Of a DNA stretch of 64,000 nt, positions 26,105-35,362 are shown piece after piece. Source of the stretch: Larkinella terrae. GTDB lineage: Bacteria > Bacteroidota > Bacteroidia > Cytophagales > Spirosomataceae. The stretch spans positions 640,448-704,447 of the forward strand of contig NZ_WJXZ01000014.1 in NCBI RefSeq assembly GCF_009668025.1, in the 5' to 3' direction. Under the pieces are notes generated by a model. That model was not told the origin of the DNA. It did not search any database and saw only the letters and a list, made by a program, of their open reading frames with translations. Position 1 is the first letter of the stretch. The number at the start of each line of letters is the position of its first letter. The translations under genes were made by a program, and so were the position numbers.

Positions 26105-26866
26105 TTACATGGTGATTTTCAGGCCGTCGTAGCCCAGGCGGATGGAAGCGGGGAGCCGTTTTTCAACCTCCCGGTGCAAGCCAATCTTGTGGCTCATGTG
26201 CACGAAATACGTTTGCTCCGGCTGAATGCGTTCCACCAATGCGATGGCCTGATCGAGCGTGAAGTGGGAAATATGTGGTTCAATTTGCAGGGCATCCAGC
26301 ACCAGAATCTGCGTGCCGTAGACCTTTTCCAACTCCTCGTCGGAAATGTAATTGAGGTCCGTCAGGTAGGTGAAATTGTGAATCCGGTAGCCGAAAACCG
26401 GTAGGCGGTGGTGCAATACGTCGATGGGAGTAAAGAGAACGCCCTCGATTTCAAAGGCTTCGTTACTGATTTCGTTGAGCTGGATGCGCGGAATTCCGGG
26501 GTATTTTTTCTCCGCAAAAATGTACGCATATTCGGTTTGTAGCTGACTCAGAACGCGTTTGTGGGCGTAGACGGGGACATCTTTCCCCTGCAGAAAATTG
26601 TAGGCCCGAACTTCGTCCAGACCGGCCGTGTGGTCTTTGTGTTCGTGCGTAAACAAAACCGCATCCAGCCGCTGAATGCCGGTGCGCAACATCTGCTGTC
26701 GAAAATCCGGGCCGGTATCGACAACAAAACTTCTTCCATCGATGTCGAGATGAACGGACGTCCGCAATCGCTTGTCCCGGAAGTCAATCGAGCGGCATAC
26801 CTCACACGCGCAACCAATCAGCGGCACACCGGAGGATGTTCCAGTTCCGAGCAGCGTAGCAATCAT
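26105..26866 (-). CDS. MBL-fold metallo-hydrolase, PhnP-like
   Basis: 253 residues. It begins MIATLLGTGTSSGVPLIGCAC, the N-terminus of PhnP/RNase Z-like beta-lactamase folds, with a Cys pair (CACEVC) that often binds a structural zinc in PhnP. The metal site THEHKDHTAG is near 78, later ligands lie in TDLNYI and HMSHKIG. PhnP hydrolyses cyclic ribosyl phosphates, but many members of the group act on other phosphodiesters, so substrate is unassigned. Cytoplasmic. It is the second minus-strand gene after the response regulator, separated by 60 bases. Confidence 0.85.
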   Translation of the reverse strand: MIATLLGTGTSSGVPLIGCACEVCRSIDFRDKRLRTSVHLDIDGRSFVVDTGPDFRQQMLRTGIQRLDAVLFTHEHKDHTAGLDEVRAYNFLQGKDVPVYAHKRVLSQLQTEYAYIFAEKKYPGIPRIQLNEISNEAFEIEGVLFTPIDVLHHRLPVFGYRIHNFTYLTDLNYISDEELEKVYGTQILVLDALQIEPHISHFTLDQAIALVERIQPEQTYFVHMSHKIGLHREVEKRLPASIRLGYDGLKITM

Positions 26867-26926
26867 AAGGAGGAAAGCAGAAAAGGGGGAGAAACGTTTG
26901 AAATGACATTTCTCCGTCCTTTTTCC

Positions 26927-27304
26927 TTATTTATCCGTCAGCTGATTCACAACCTCTACCAGTCGGTCGAAGTTCAGGGGTTTCACCAGAACGTCGTTGA
27001 AACCGGCGGTTTTGAACTCTTCTTCCGTATAATTTTTGGCGTTACCGGTGATGGCAACGACGGGCACATTGGCTTTTTCTTTATCGGCAAGCGCCCGGAC
27101 CCGGCGTACGCATTCCATCCCATCCATAACCGGCATATTGATGTCCAGCAGAATGATGCTGAAATCTTCTTTTTCCAGAATTTGCAGGACCTGCTCCCCG
27201 TTTTTAACGGAAGTAATGTCGTAATTCTGAAATTCAAGAATTTTGCGGGCAAGGTTCTGGATAACGGAACTATCTTCGGCAATCAGTACTCGTTTGGTAG
27301 ACAT
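26927..27304 (-). CDS. Single-domain response regulator
   Basis: 125 residues from MSTKRVLIAEDSSVIQNLA; a longer in-frame upstream stretch is non-coding in character. It is a lone receiver domain: acidic pocket AEDSS, phospho-acceptor Asp in ILLDINMPVMDG (about 54), Thr in AITGNAKN and Lys in LVKPLNFD. There is no output domain, so it works CheY-like or as a phosphorelay intermediate, perhaps for a hybrid kinase such as that at base 2, though they are far apart. The cognate kinase is not in the window. Confidence 0.93.
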   Translation of the reverse strand: MSTKRVLIAEDSSVIQNLARKILEFQNYDITSVKNGEQVLQILEKEDFSIILLDINMPVMDGMECVRRVRALADKEKANVPVVAITGNAKNYTEEEFKTAGFNDVLVKPLNFDRLVEVVNQLTDK

Positions 27305-27691
27305 AAAGTCAATGGCTTGTGGTGAACTGTCTTTTCTCTGGAAGTTTGGACAGGTGAAATTAACGACTATTCCAATAAGACAAAAAAAATGTTCGTATAC
27401 CGCCCCACTAAAATCCCTTTTACCGGACAATAAAGCGGTGACTTTGAATTATTTCTCCTTAAGGTAAATTTTTTAAGGGGAAATTAACATAAAATTTCCA
27501 CCAGAGTCGTAAATTTACTATACCTTTAAAGTAGAATATAGGTTGTATTTGAATGGCTGATGGTGAAACGTGGAAAACCGGTTTATAAAAACTACTTTTC
27601 GATTTCCTTAGCTGCCCCGTGCTGAACTGCGCTGCGAGATTATCCTGCTTACTTCGGTCTGTTTTCGGCAGATCGGTTGATCCTCTAACCC
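27305..27691. other. AT-rich divergent gene-free region
   Basis: 387 bases between the divergent response-regulator and WapI-like genes. TACCTTTA at 27521-27528 is one mismatch from the -7 consensus on the plus strand but has no -33 partner. A small CCTTAA/TTAAGG palindrome surrounds 27460-27477. No RNA fold or coding sequence was convincing. Confidence 0.4.
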
Positions 27692-28132
27692 ATGAAACTG
27701 ACTGGCCCCGAGTCTTCCTTTGAACTCGATATTCTGGATTACGAATACAGTGATTCAAAATATTTTATGGATCGTAACTGGCTGTTGATCAGCCTGAAAA
27801 CGCGCTACCAAAATAAGGAGTACACCACTACGGCACCGCTGCTGTCGACCTGGGAGGTTGAACTGCTGATCAACTGGATGCGGTCGGTTGCGGCTCAGCG
27901 CGAATTATCGCCCCGGCTTTCCTTTGTGGAGCCCTGTCTCGGTTTCAGCAATTCGTCGGCCGGTCTGAGTGGGTATGCGTTTGGAATCAAACTTGATCAG
28001 GAAGCCGCTCCGGACTGGTACAATGATCAGTCAAAACCGTTCTGGTTGTCGGTTAGCCCGAACGATGAAGAGCTACATCGCGCCATTAAGGATTTGGAAG
28101 GACAGTTGGACCGGTTTCCGGTTCGGGATTAA
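27692..28132 (+). CDS. WapI-like immunity-family protein
   Basis: 146 residues, no signal peptide or membrane segment. The pattern FELDILDYEYSDS...DRNWLLISLKT, followed by LLSTWEVELLINWM, LSFVEPCLGFS and a final AIKDLEGQLDRFP, resembles the WapI family of immunity proteins, which protect against contact-dependent WapA/RHS nuclease toxins. The resemblance is from memory of the family pattern. No toxin gene lies beside it, so it may be an orphan immunity gene or a relative with another role. It converges on the Uma2 gene with an 8-base gap. Confidence 0.5.
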   Translation: MKLTGPESSFELDILDYEYSDSKYFMDRNWLLISLKTRYQNKEYTTTAPLLSTWEVELLINWMRSVAAQRELSPRLSFVEPCLGFSNSSAGLSGYAFGIKLDQEAAPDWYNDQSKPFWLSVSPNDEELHRAIKDLEGQLDRFPVRD

Positions 28133-28140
28133 CCGCGTAA

Positions 28141-28806
28141 TTAGCGGTTTAGTAAATCCTGTAGCGTACTCATATTCACGATTTTATCGAAAATAGCCTG
28201 AATAGGTATTCGGAAACCGGGTATTGTAACACTTTCAAGGGTGTCGTTGACGAATAAAACCGCTACGTCTTCAAACGCCATCACAGCTTCGTCCAATTTG
28301 TACTGCTCCAGCGACTGACGAACCGGATCAATCATCCAGTATTCCCGGACGCCGTGCGCGGCATAGTCCTCAAATTTAATGCCCCGATCGCGGCCGGTGG
28401 TAGTGGGCGAGAGAACCTCAACGATCAGATCCGGAGCAGGATGTTCCATCTGATTATCATGAAAAGATGAAGCGACGTCCTTATTCCAGAAGCAGATATC
28501 TGGTTCATAATCGTTTCTGGTCAGGGTAACCAAGGCTTTTTCGGTATTTACTTCACCTAAATTATTTTTATTTACGTATATCTTCAGAAGCAGCAGGAGG
28601 TTTTCACTGGCATTCAAATGTTGTCGTTTAACCGGCGAATGCATGACCACTACGCCATTAATGAATTCTGCTTTCACATCATCCCGCAGCCATTCCCGGA
28701 ATTCTTTACGGCGCTGAGACTCATCGTTCAGAATCGCCTGCGCACGTTCAATAACCAGTTTGGCATCTGGCGCTTCCAGTAAATCGGCAACCCGGCTTGC
28801 AATCAT
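28141..28806 (-). CDS. Uma2 family endonuclease-like protein
   Basis: 221 residues. The DUF820/Uma2 restriction-endonuclease-like core is visible: EFINGVVVMHSPVKRQH, then EPDICFWNKD, PDLIVEVLSPTT (catalytic Asp and Glu-x-x strand) and FEDYAAHGVREYWMIDP. Uma2 proteins are widespread and multiply encoded in Cyanobacteria and Bacteroidota; their biological role is not established. An extra N-terminal helix of about 45 residues precedes the core. It lies downstream of the mutB gene on the same strand's opposite end, so it follows mutA-mutB at 45 bases and could be read through from them. Confidence 0.85.
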   Translation of the reverse strand: MIASRVADLLEAPDAKLVIERAQAILNDESQRRKEFREWLRDDVKAEFINGVVVMHSPVKRQHLNASENLLLLLKIYVNKNNLGEVNTEKALVTLTRNDYEPDICFWNKDVASSFHDNQMEHPAPDLIVEVLSPTTTGRDRGIKFEDYAAHGVREYWMIDPVRQSLEQYKLDEAVMAFEDVAVLFVNDTLESVTIPGFRIPIQAIFDKIVNMSTLQDLLNR

Positions 28807-28851
28807 ATCCAGAATCTGTTTTTATAAAAATACGAAAAAACCGCTTACTAT

Positions 28852-31017
28852 CTATTTCTGATTTAGTTCCGGCATCAATTCCTTCAGGATTTTTTGCGCG
28901 GCTACTGAAATAACCGTGCCCGGCCCGAAAACGCCTTTTACGCCCGCATCGTACAGGAATTGATAGTCCTGCGCGGGAATGACGCCCCCGGCAATAACCA
29001 TAATATCGTCCCGGTCAATCTTTTTCAACTCCTCGATCAGTTGCGGAACCAGCGTTTTGTGCCCCGCTGCCAGGCTCGATACGCCCACGAGATGAACGTC
29101 ATTTTCGGCGGCTTGTCGGGCTACCTCCTCCGGCGTCTGGAACAACGGTCCCAAATCGACATCGAAACCCAGATCGGCAAAGCTGGTCGCGATTACTTTA
29201 GCGCCCCGGTCGTGGCCGTCCTGGCCCATTTTGGCCACCAGAATCCGCGGGCGACGGCCTTCCCGTTCGGCAAAACGGTCGGTTAGCTGGCGGGCGAGCC
29301 GGAAATTTTCATCATCGGACACTTCGGCTGAGTAAACGCCTGACACGGCGCGGATGGTGGCTTTATGACGGCCAAATGCTTTTTCCATAGCGTACGAAAT
29401 TTCGCCTAAGGTAGCCCGGTGGCGGGCGGCTTCGATGGCGAGGGCGAGGAGGTTAGTCGTGTGCGAAAAGGTTGGGGTCGGGGGCGACTGGGCGGTTTTG
29501 GTCAGGGCGTCCAGCGATGCTTCAACTTTTTCGTTATCCCGTTTTGCCTTGACTTCGTTGATCCGTCGGATTTGCCCTTCGCGAACCGCCTGATTATCAA
29601 CTTCCAGCAGTTCAATCTCTTTTTCGGACTCCGGGCGGTATTTATTCACCCCAACAATGATATCTTTTCCGGAGTCGATCCGGGCTTGCTTGCGGGCGGC
29701 TGCTTCCTCGATGCGCAGTTTAGGCAAACCGGTTTCGATGGCCTTGGTCATGCCGCCCAGCGCTTCCACTTCCTGAATCAGTGTCCAGGCTTTCTGAATC
29801 AATTGATCAGTCAGAAATTCAACGTAATACGAACCGCCCCAGGGGTCAACAATCGACGTAACATCGGTTTCGTACTGCAGATAAAGCTGGGTGTTCCGGG
29901 CAATCCGGGCCGAAAAATCGGTAGGCAGCGCAATCGCTTCGTCGAGCGAATTGGTGTGCAGCGACTGCGTATGCCCCAAAACGGCGGCCAGAGCTTCCAC
30001 GCAGGTTCGGGCCACATTATTGAACGGGTCCTGCTCGGTCAGGCTGTAACCGCTGGTCTGGCAATGGGTTCGCAGCGCCAGCGATTTCGGATTTTTGGGA
30101 TCGAACGATTTGACCAGCGTGGCCCAGAGAACCCGGGCAGCCCGCATCTTGGCGATTTCCATGAAATGGTTCATGCCGATTCCCCAGAAAAACGATAACC
30201 GGGGCGCAAAATCGTCGATGTTCATCCCGGCCTGCAAACCGGTTCGAATGTATTCCAGCCCGTCAGCCAGCGTGTAGGCCAGTTCAATATGGGCGGGCGC
30301 ACCCGCTTCGTGCATGTGGTAGCCGCTGATGCTGATGGAGTTGAACTTCGGCATGGTGCGGCTCGTGTAGGCAAAAATATCGCCAACCAGCCGCATCGAC
30401 GGTTCGGGCGGGTAGATGTAGGTGTTCCGCACCATGAACTCCTTCAGAATGTCGTTCTGAATAGTGCCCGACAACTGTTCCGGCCGAATGCCCTGTTCTT
30501 CGGCGGCCACGATATAAAACGCCAGAATGGGTAAAACCGCCCCGTTCATGGTCATCGACACCGACATCTGATCGAGCGGAATCTGGTCGAACAGAATCTT
30601 CATATCCTCGACGGTATCGATGGCAACCCCGGCTTTTCCGACATCGCCCACCACCCGTGGGTGATCGGAGTCGTAGCCCCGGTGGGTGGCCAGATCGAAC
30701 GCAACGGAAAGCCCTTTTTGCCCGGCGGCCAGGTTCCGGCGATAAAAAGCATTGGAATCTTCAGCCGTCGAAAAACCGGCATACTGGCGAATTGTCCACG
30801 GCTGCGTCACGTACATGCTGCTGTACGGCCCACGCAGAAACGGCGGAATCCCGGCCACGGAGCCGAGGTGCTGGGCCTGGACAAGGTCGGCGGCTTCGTA
30901 CTGCGGTTTGATTTTAATGCCTTCGGACGTGACAAACGGGCGTGAATTAGCGGTAACTGGCGGCTGATTGTTGTCCGTTGCAGGTTGGTGAAGCGGGGTG
31001 TTGAAGGATGGGCGCAT
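28852..31017 (-). CDS. scpA: Methylmalonyl-CoA mutase, large (catalytic) subunit
   Basis: 721 residues, normal length. The N-terminal TIM barrel binds the CoA ester ([27 protein letters not shown] is typical; here read in two halves), and the C-terminal B12-binding domain carries DGHDRG near residue 600, the base-off/His-on cobalamin motif, with GGVIPAQD near the end. The enzyme interconverts (R)-methylmalonyl-CoA and succinyl-CoA using adenosylcobalamin. It follows mutA after a 20-base gap, so the two subunits form an operon. No cobalamin riboswitch is seen upstream of the pair. Confidence 0.97.
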   Translation of the reverse strand: MRPSFNTPLHQPATDNNQPPVTANSRPFVTSEGIKIKPQYEAADLVQAQHLGSVAGIPPFLRGPYSSMYVTQPWTIRQYAGFSTAEDSNAFYRRNLAAGQKGLSVAFDLATHRGYDSDHPRVVGDVGKAGVAIDTVEDMKILFDQIPLDQMSVSMTMNGAVLPILAFYIVAAEEQGIRPEQLSGTIQNDILKEFMVRNTYIYPPEPSMRLVGDIFAYTSRTMPKFNSISISGYHMHEAGAPAHIELAYTLADGLEYIRTGLQAGMNIDDFAPRLSFFWGIGMNHFMEIAKMRAARVLWATLVKSFDPKNPKSLALRTHCQTSGYSLTEQDPFNNVARTCVEALAAVLGHTQSLHTNSLDEAIALPTDFSARIARNTQLYLQYETDVTSIVDPWGGSYYVEFLTDQLIQKAWTLIQEVEALGGMTKAIETGLPKLRIEEAAARKQARIDSGKDIIVGVNKYRPESEKEIELLEVDNQAVREGQIRRINEVKAKRDNEKVEASLDALTKTAQSPPTPTFSHTTNLLALAIEAARHRATLGEISYAMEKAFGRHKATIRAVSGVYSAEVSDDENFRLARQLTDRFAEREGRRPRILVAKMGQDGHDRGAKVIATSFADLGFDVDLGPLFQTPEEVARQAAENDVHLVGVSSLAAGHKTLVPQLIEELKKIDRDDIMVIAGGVIPAQDYQFLYDAGVKGVFGPGTVISVAAQKILKELMPELNQK

Positions 31018-31037
31018 ACCGGATTTGGTTCTGTATG

Positions 31038-32408
31038 TTATTCAAAACGTTCGGCTAATCGTCGGTCGGGGAGGAAAACCTGTAAGGTCTCAGAAGACCT
31101 TACAGATTTAGGATCCAATCCTTCATGATGTCTGAACTTCGTCACTCCGACCAAAACCCGGCCATTTTTTACGGCATCAACCCTGGCCTGATACGCGCGC
31201 TCAATCTCTTCCTGGATGAAACCGGTCTCAAACGCTTTTAGCAAACCGCCCATTTTTTCCACTTTCAGAAACAAATTCCAGGCCGATTCGGCCAACTGAT
31301 GCGTCAATGTTTCGAGGTAATACGAACCCGCCGATGGGTCGAGCGTTTTGTCCAGGTGCGCTTCTTCCTTGAGCAAAATCGAAATGTTGCGGGCAATCCG
31401 GTTGGAAAACGCGTCGGATTCGCCAAATACCGCATCATAGGGATGAATGCTCAGAGCGTCACACCCACCGATGACGGCTGCCATGGCTTCCGTGGTGGCA
31501 CGGAGCAGGTTGTTGTAGGGCGTAGCCGTGGAATCATAAAAAGTGGACGTTTGGGCGTGAATGAATACCGAATACCGAATATCGACTATCGAATATTGAA
31601 GTAATAGCCGCTGCCAGAGGATGCGGAGCGCGCGAATTTTGGCGATTTCGGTAAAATAACTCGTTCCGATGGAAACAGAAAAGGCAGTTTTGGGAACGAC
31701 TTGGTCAATCGATAAACCGGTTTCCGTCAGTTGGTCATACAGATCAACAACCGAGTTAAGCGTAAAAGCAAGTTCCTGCGTGGCCGTGGCTCCGGCGTTG
31801 TGAAAAACCGTACTGTCGACGGTGAGTGTGCGAAACTGGGGTGAATCCAGGGTCAGGCGCGTTGCTTCCGCGAGTTGCGTTAAGGCGCTGTCTGGGTTGG
31901 TACCCGAGCGCAGAAAACCGCTTATCGGATCATCGAAAAAACCGCCCTTCAATTGATACGGCAAAGCCATTTTTAACGCATTCGCCAGCGTAGCCGATTC
32001 CCCGTCAGTCCGGAACCAAACCGGTGTATCGCTCAGTTTCAGGCCATTTAATAACCGGGGCCAATCTATTTTTTCAACCTCAAAACCGCTCAGATCAACC
32101 ACCAGGCTCTCAATTCCTTTCGTGAGCAGATCGCGCAGGACGTTGTTGGTTTCGATTTCGGCCGTGAAGCTGACCACCGGCACATTGAGCCAGGCCAGCG
32201 TCCGACCCGCCGTTTGTGCCAGGCGGTTTTCGGCAAGTGGCAACTTGTCCACATCTTCGGCGGTATAAAACGGCGCTGTTTCGAGCCCTTCCGGTGTTGT
32301 TCGATTCAGTGATTCAATGGATTTTCCCTTCAAATCGGTTGTAACCTGCTGAATCCATTCGGCCTTGGTGACCGGCGGAAATCCTGTGCGTATGTCGAGT
32401 TCGGCCAT
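31038..32408 (-). CDS. mutA: Methylmalonyl-CoA mutase, small subunit
   Basis: 456 residues. It shows the mutase barrel with degenerate active site, for example [41 protein letters not shown] and [21 protein letters not shown]. It lacks the C-terminal B12 domain, as expected for the non-catalytic partner that supports the large subunit. Two stretches look repeat-derived: residues about 270-282 ([11 protein letters not shown]) are encoded by words identical in style to intergenic repeats at 16797 and 24750, and residues about 434-443 (VRSSETLQ) by a perfect 11-bp-arm hairpin. Both lie in loops or linkers, so the protein is probably functional. Confidence 0.95.
   Translation of the reverse strand: MAELDIRTGFPPVTKAEWIQQVTTDLKGKSIESLNRTTPEGLETAPFYTAEDVDKLPLAENRLAQTAGRTLAWLNVPVVSFTAEIETNNVLRDLLTKGIESLVVDLSGFEVEKIDWPRLLNGLKLSDTPVWFRTDGESATLANALKMALPYQLKGGFFDDPISGFLRSGTNPDSALTQLAEATRLTLDSPQFRTLTVDSTVFHNAGATATQELAFTLNSVVDLYDQLTETGLSIDQVVPKTAFSVSIGTSYFTEIAKIRALRILWQRLLLQYSIVDIRYSVFIHAQTSTFYDSTATPYNNLLRATTEAMAAVIGGCDALSIHPYDAVFGESDAFSNRIARNISILLKEEAHLDKTLDPSAGSYYLETLTHQLAESAWNLFLKVEKMGGLLKAFETGFIQEEIERAYQARVDAVKNGRVLVGVTKFRHHEGLDPKSVRSSETLQVFLPDRRLAERFE
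31080..31105. repeat. In-gene hairpin CTGTAAGGTCT / AGACCTTACAG
   Basis: Perfect 11-bp arms (31080-31090 and 31095-31105) with a 4-base loop, inside the 3' end of mutA. The same CTGTAAGGT core forms the intergenic palindrome at 46164-46196. Confidence 0.9.
31563..31600. repeat. In-gene tandem GAATACCGAATATCGA words
   Basis: Five degenerate 7-8 base units in a row (GAATACC, GAATACC, GAATATC, GACTATC, GAATATTGAA) within mutA. They match the word style of the intergenic repeats at 16797 and 24750. No inverted partner is present here. Confidence 0.8.
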
Positions 32409-32590
32409 TTTTAATGATGGTTTGGATGGCTGAAAATGGTTGGATGATTAAAAATGGTTTGAATGGTTAAGAATGGCTGAATGGTTGAAAATGGTTAGAT
32501 GGTTTGTCCAATCATCCAAACCATTTTAATCATTCAAACCATTTTCAGCCATTCTTAGCCATTCAAACCATCCAGCCATCTAAACCATTT
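32403..32590. repeat. Long inverted repeat of ATGGTTTGAATGGTTAAG words
   Basis: The left arm (about 32409-32503) is a chain of ATGGTT, ATGGCT and GATGATT units. The right arm (about 32511-32590) is a chain of their complements (AACCATTTT, CAGCCATT, AATCATCC). The arms pair imperfectly over about 80 bases around a short loop near 32505. It lies in the divergent gap between mutA and dnaA, starting at the mutA start codon, so it would form the mutA leader. Confidence 0.9.
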
Positions 32591-32739
32591 TTTCAAAGTT
32601 AGGTCTTTTCGGAGTAAAGCTATAGTAGAATACACGGCAGTCCACCGTTGGGTTGTATTATTTTTATAAACTGTTTTATTGTATTGATAGATAAAAAATA
32701 GGGCTGTATTTTTATCCTTTCGGAGTTTGGCAAACCACC

Positions 32740-32769
32740 TTGTCTGCTCTGATTTTTTTCCTACTTTTG
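32740..32769 (+). promoter_or_regulatory. Promoter of dnaA
   Basis: TTG at 32740-32742, exactly 19 bases, then TACTTTTG at 32762-32769, a full match to the Bacteroidota consensus. Transcription should start near 32776, giving a leader of about 60 bases. Confidence 0.7.
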
Positions 32770-32838
32770 TCTCCCTTTTTTCACCCACCGGGCTAATTGT
32801 CGTAGGGCAATTTAGCTTTATGTTGGCAAAATGTAACT

Positions 32839-34269
32839 GTGAACCTATCCGTACCCGGCATACAGCGTGAGGCAGTGACGGTCTGGAACCGCTGCTTGCA
32901 GGTGATTCAGGAGAACATTCCCGACCAGAGTTTTCGGACCTGGTTCGAGCCGATTGTTCCCCTGCGCCTGAATGGCAGCGAACTGACTATCCAGGTACCC
33001 AGCCAGTTCTTTTATGAATGGCTGGAGGAAAACTACGTGCATTTGCTGCGGAAAGCGCTCGATTTTGCCATCGGTCATCACGGTCAATTACAATATTCCA
33101 TCATTGTCGATAAAGGCGACGAAGGCAGCAAACCGCTGACGGTCAACGTGCCGACCACCAAATCGCCCCAAATGGCTAAACCTGACAATGTTGACGCGGA
33201 TATTCTGAAGAGTCCCTTTGAAATGAAGGACCTCGATTCGCTCCAACTTGATTCGTACCTGAATCCAACCTATACATTTGATAATTTCATCGAAGGCGAT
33301 TGCAACCGGCTGGGCCGCTCGGCGGGTTTTGCCATTGCCCAGAATCCCGGAACAACCGCTTTTAATCCCCTGATGATTTACGGCGGAGTCGGTTTGGGCA
33401 AAACGCACCTCGTGCAGGCTGTCGGCAATTACATCAAGAATAACAATCAGGACAAATTTGTCCTCTACGTCTCGTCCGAAAAGTTTACGACCCAGTTTAT
33501 CAACGCCATCCGGACGGATTCACTGCGGGATTTTATGGGTTTTTACATGCAGGTCGATGTGTTGATCATCGACGACGTGCAGTTCTGGGCGGGAAAAGAA
33601 AAAACGCAGGAGACGTTTTTCCATATTTTCAATCATCTGCACGGCGCGAAGAAACAGATTATCATGACCTCCGACCGCGCCCCCCGCGATTTGCAGGGCA
33701 TGCAGGATCGGCTTCAGTCGCGCTTCAAACAGGGATTAACCGCCGATCTGACCCAGCCGGATCTGGAAACGCGGACGGCAATCATCCAGAAAAAACTGCT
33801 GGCCGAAGGCATTTATATCGAAAATAACGTCATTGAATACCTGGCGCACAGCATCAATACAAACGTGCGGGAACTGGAGGGCGTCATTGTGTCGCTGATG
33901 GCACAGGCATCGCTCAACCGCCGGGAAATTGACCTGGATCTGGCTCGCAACACCCTGCGGAATATCATCATCGACTCGGAAAAAGAAGTAACCATCGATA
34001 CCGTACAGGACGTCGTGGCGGCTCATTTTAGCGTCACGGTGGCCGATCTAAAGAGCAAAAGCCGGAAGAAGGAAGCGGTTTTTCCGCGCCAGATTGCTAT
34101 GTTCCTGGCTAAAGACCAGACTGAACTGTCGTTGAAATCGATCGGTTACCACTTCGGTGGTCGCGACCACAGTACGGTGATCCACGCTATTCAGACAATC
34201 AGCGACCTGACCAACACCAATCCGCAAATCCGCGAAATCATCGAAAAGCTGAAAAGCTCGTTGAAATAG
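32839..34269 (+). CDS. dnaA: Chromosomal replication initiator DnaA
   Basis: 476 residues with a GTG start; the N-terminus (SVPGIQREAVTVWNRCLQVIQ) is the normal DnaA domain I and no in-frame ATG lies upstream. Domain II linker is about 90-140; the AAA+ domain III has Walker A GGVGLGKTH near 181 and Walker B LIIDDVQF; the C-terminal DNA-binding domain IV ends with GGRDHSTVIHA near 439. DnaA binds its boxes and opens the origin. No cluster of DnaA boxes is visible nearby, and the usual dnaN/recF neighbours are absent, which is common in Bacteroidota where dnaA is separate from oriC. Confidence 0.98.
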   Translation: MNLSVPGIQREAVTVWNRCLQVIQENIPDQSFRTWFEPIVPLRLNGSELTIQVPSQFFYEWLEENYVHLLRKALDFAIGHHGQLQYSIIVDKGDEGSKPLTVNVPTTKSPQMAKPDNVDADILKSPFEMKDLDSLQLDSYLNPTYTFDNFIEGDCNRLGRSAGFAIAQNPGTTAFNPLMIYGGVGLGKTHLVQAVGNYIKNNNQDKFVLYVSSEKFTTQFINAIRTDSLRDFMGFYMQVDVLIIDDVQFWAGKEKTQETFFHIFNHLHGAKKQIIMTSDRAPRDLQGMQDRLQSRFKQGLTADLTQPDLETRTAIIQKKLLAEGIYIENNVIEYLAHSINTNVRELEGVIVSLMAQASLNRREIDLDLARNTLRNIIIDSEKEVTIDTVQDVVAAHFSVTVADLKSKSRKKEAVFPRQIAMFLAKDQTELSLKSIGYHFGGRDHSTVIHAIQTISDLTNTNPQIREIIEKLKSSLK

Positions 34270-34408
34270 AGGTTGACGGTTTATAGTTTACGGTTGGCTG
34301 ACGCATTCGGTGTTCGCTATTCAAAATTCGTTCGGGGTCGCTCGTGTGATTCGCTATTTGGAGATGCACCAGCCAACCGTAAACCCAAAACCGTAAACTA
34401 TAAACCTC
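34269..34408. repeat. Inverted repeat of GGTTTATAGTTTACGGTT words
   Basis: The left arm (34269-34300) contains GGTTTATAGTTTACGGTTGG; the right arm (34370-34408) has its complement plus one extra CCGTAAACCCAAAA unit. The 70-base loop contains TTCGCTATTC words like those in the 16797 family. The gap is co-directional, between dnaA and the first FemAB-like gene. Related to the repeats at 7096 and 62957. Confidence 0.88.
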
Positions 34409-34411
34409 CCC

Positions 34412-35362
34412 TTGGTTCGCCATCTCTCCCGAAATCAAATCGATGATCAGGCTTACGATTGCTGCGTGGCGCTTGCTCCGCAAAGGCTGATTTACGCGTT
34501 TTCGTGGTACCTGGATGTCGTATCGCCGGGCTGGGAAGTGCTGGTCGAAGGTGATTACGAACGGGTTATGCCACTGCCGGTTCGAAGGCGATACGGTGTT
34601 AAATCGGTCATACAGCCCCTTTTTTGCCATCAGTTAGGTTTGTTTGGTAAAGCATCTGAAGACGATTCAACCCGGTTTTTTCAGGCCCTTCGTCAGCATT
34701 TCCGCTACATCCCCTCGTACCAGATTCGTCCGGCCAACACGCCTGTACTGAACGCCGGTTTGGTGCAATTGGTGCCGCTAACCAATCACGTCCTGAATTT
34801 GCAGCGGCCGTATGATGCGTTGCTGGCCGGTTATTCGAAGGATCGGAAAATCAATCTGAAACGGGGTTTGCGGCAAGCCTGGGCTATTGAGGAAACTGAG
34901 GAGGTCGAACCGCTCATCGATTTGTTTCGGAAACACAACACCGCAGGTATTGGCCGGGTCGCGCCCGCTGCTTACAATCAGCTCCGGCGGCTGGTGGCGG
35001 TTTTACAGCCCCGGCAACAGGTTCGGATCCGGGTGGCAAAACGGAATGGCCGGGTCGAAGCCGGATGTGTGCTGCTGACGGACGTGAACCGGGTCATTCA
35101 TCTGTTTTGTTCGGCCAGTCCGGAAGGCCGAAAAGGCAACGCGCGAACCGTTATTCTCGATCAATTTATTCGGGAATACGCCGAAAAACCGCTCTGGTTC
35201 GATTTTGAAAGCCCTGAAGTGGAAAGCCTGGCCGCTTTTAACCGCAGTTTTGGAGCCGAATCCGAACACTACTTCCGGCTGGCGAGCAATCAGTTGCCGG
35301 AACCGGTACGGTTGCTGCACGGGATGAAGAAATGGCTCCACCAAACTCTTCTTCATCGATGA
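34412..35362 (+). CDS. FemAB/GNAT-like acyltransferase, paralogue 1
   Basis: 316 residues using a TTG start directly after the repeat; no in-frame ATG is available early. The N-terminal part has APQRLIYAFSWYLDVVSPGWEVLVEG, then FCHQLGLF and KDRKINLKRGLR (a basic helix), and the C-terminal GNAT-like half has VEAGCVLLTDVNRVIHLF, SPEGRKGNARTVILDQFI and LWFDFESPEVESLAAFNRSFGAE. This fits the FemAB/BioF2-like acetyltransferase superfamily, which transfers aminoacyl or acyl groups. Substrate is unknown. It shares all of these landmarks with the next gene, and the two overlap by 4 bases. Confidence 0.65.
   Translation: MVRHLSRNQIDDQAYDCCVALAPQRLIYAFSWYLDVVSPGWEVLVEGDYERVMPLPVRRRYGVKSVIQPLFCHQLGLFGKASEDDSTRFFQALRQHFRYIPSYQIRPANTPVLNAGLVQLVPLTNHVLNLQRPYDALLAGYSKDRKINLKRGLRQAWAIEETEEVEPLIDLFRKHNTAGIGRVAPAAYNQLRRLVAVLQPRQQVRIRVAKRNGRVEAGCVLLTDVNRVIHLFCSASPEGRKGNARTVILDQFIREYAEKPLWFDFESPEVESLAAFNRSFGAESEHYFRLASNQLPEPVRLLHGMKKWLHQTLLHR

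Noticed and set aside
32403-32590. CRISPR array
   Set aside because: The words are short, degenerate and contiguous; there are no equal-length spacers and no cas genes in the window.
32409-32740. Cobalamin riboswitch before mutA
   Set aside because: The gap is filled with the ATGGTT-word repeat; no B12-box was found.
32555-32788. Small minus-strand frame between mutA and dnaA
   Set aside because: It is largely the ATGGTT repeat and crosses the dnaA promoter.
32590-32838. Origin of replication next to dnaA
   Set aside because: No cluster of TTATCCACA-like boxes and no AT-rich 13-mer array; dnaA is often away from oriC in Bacteroidota.
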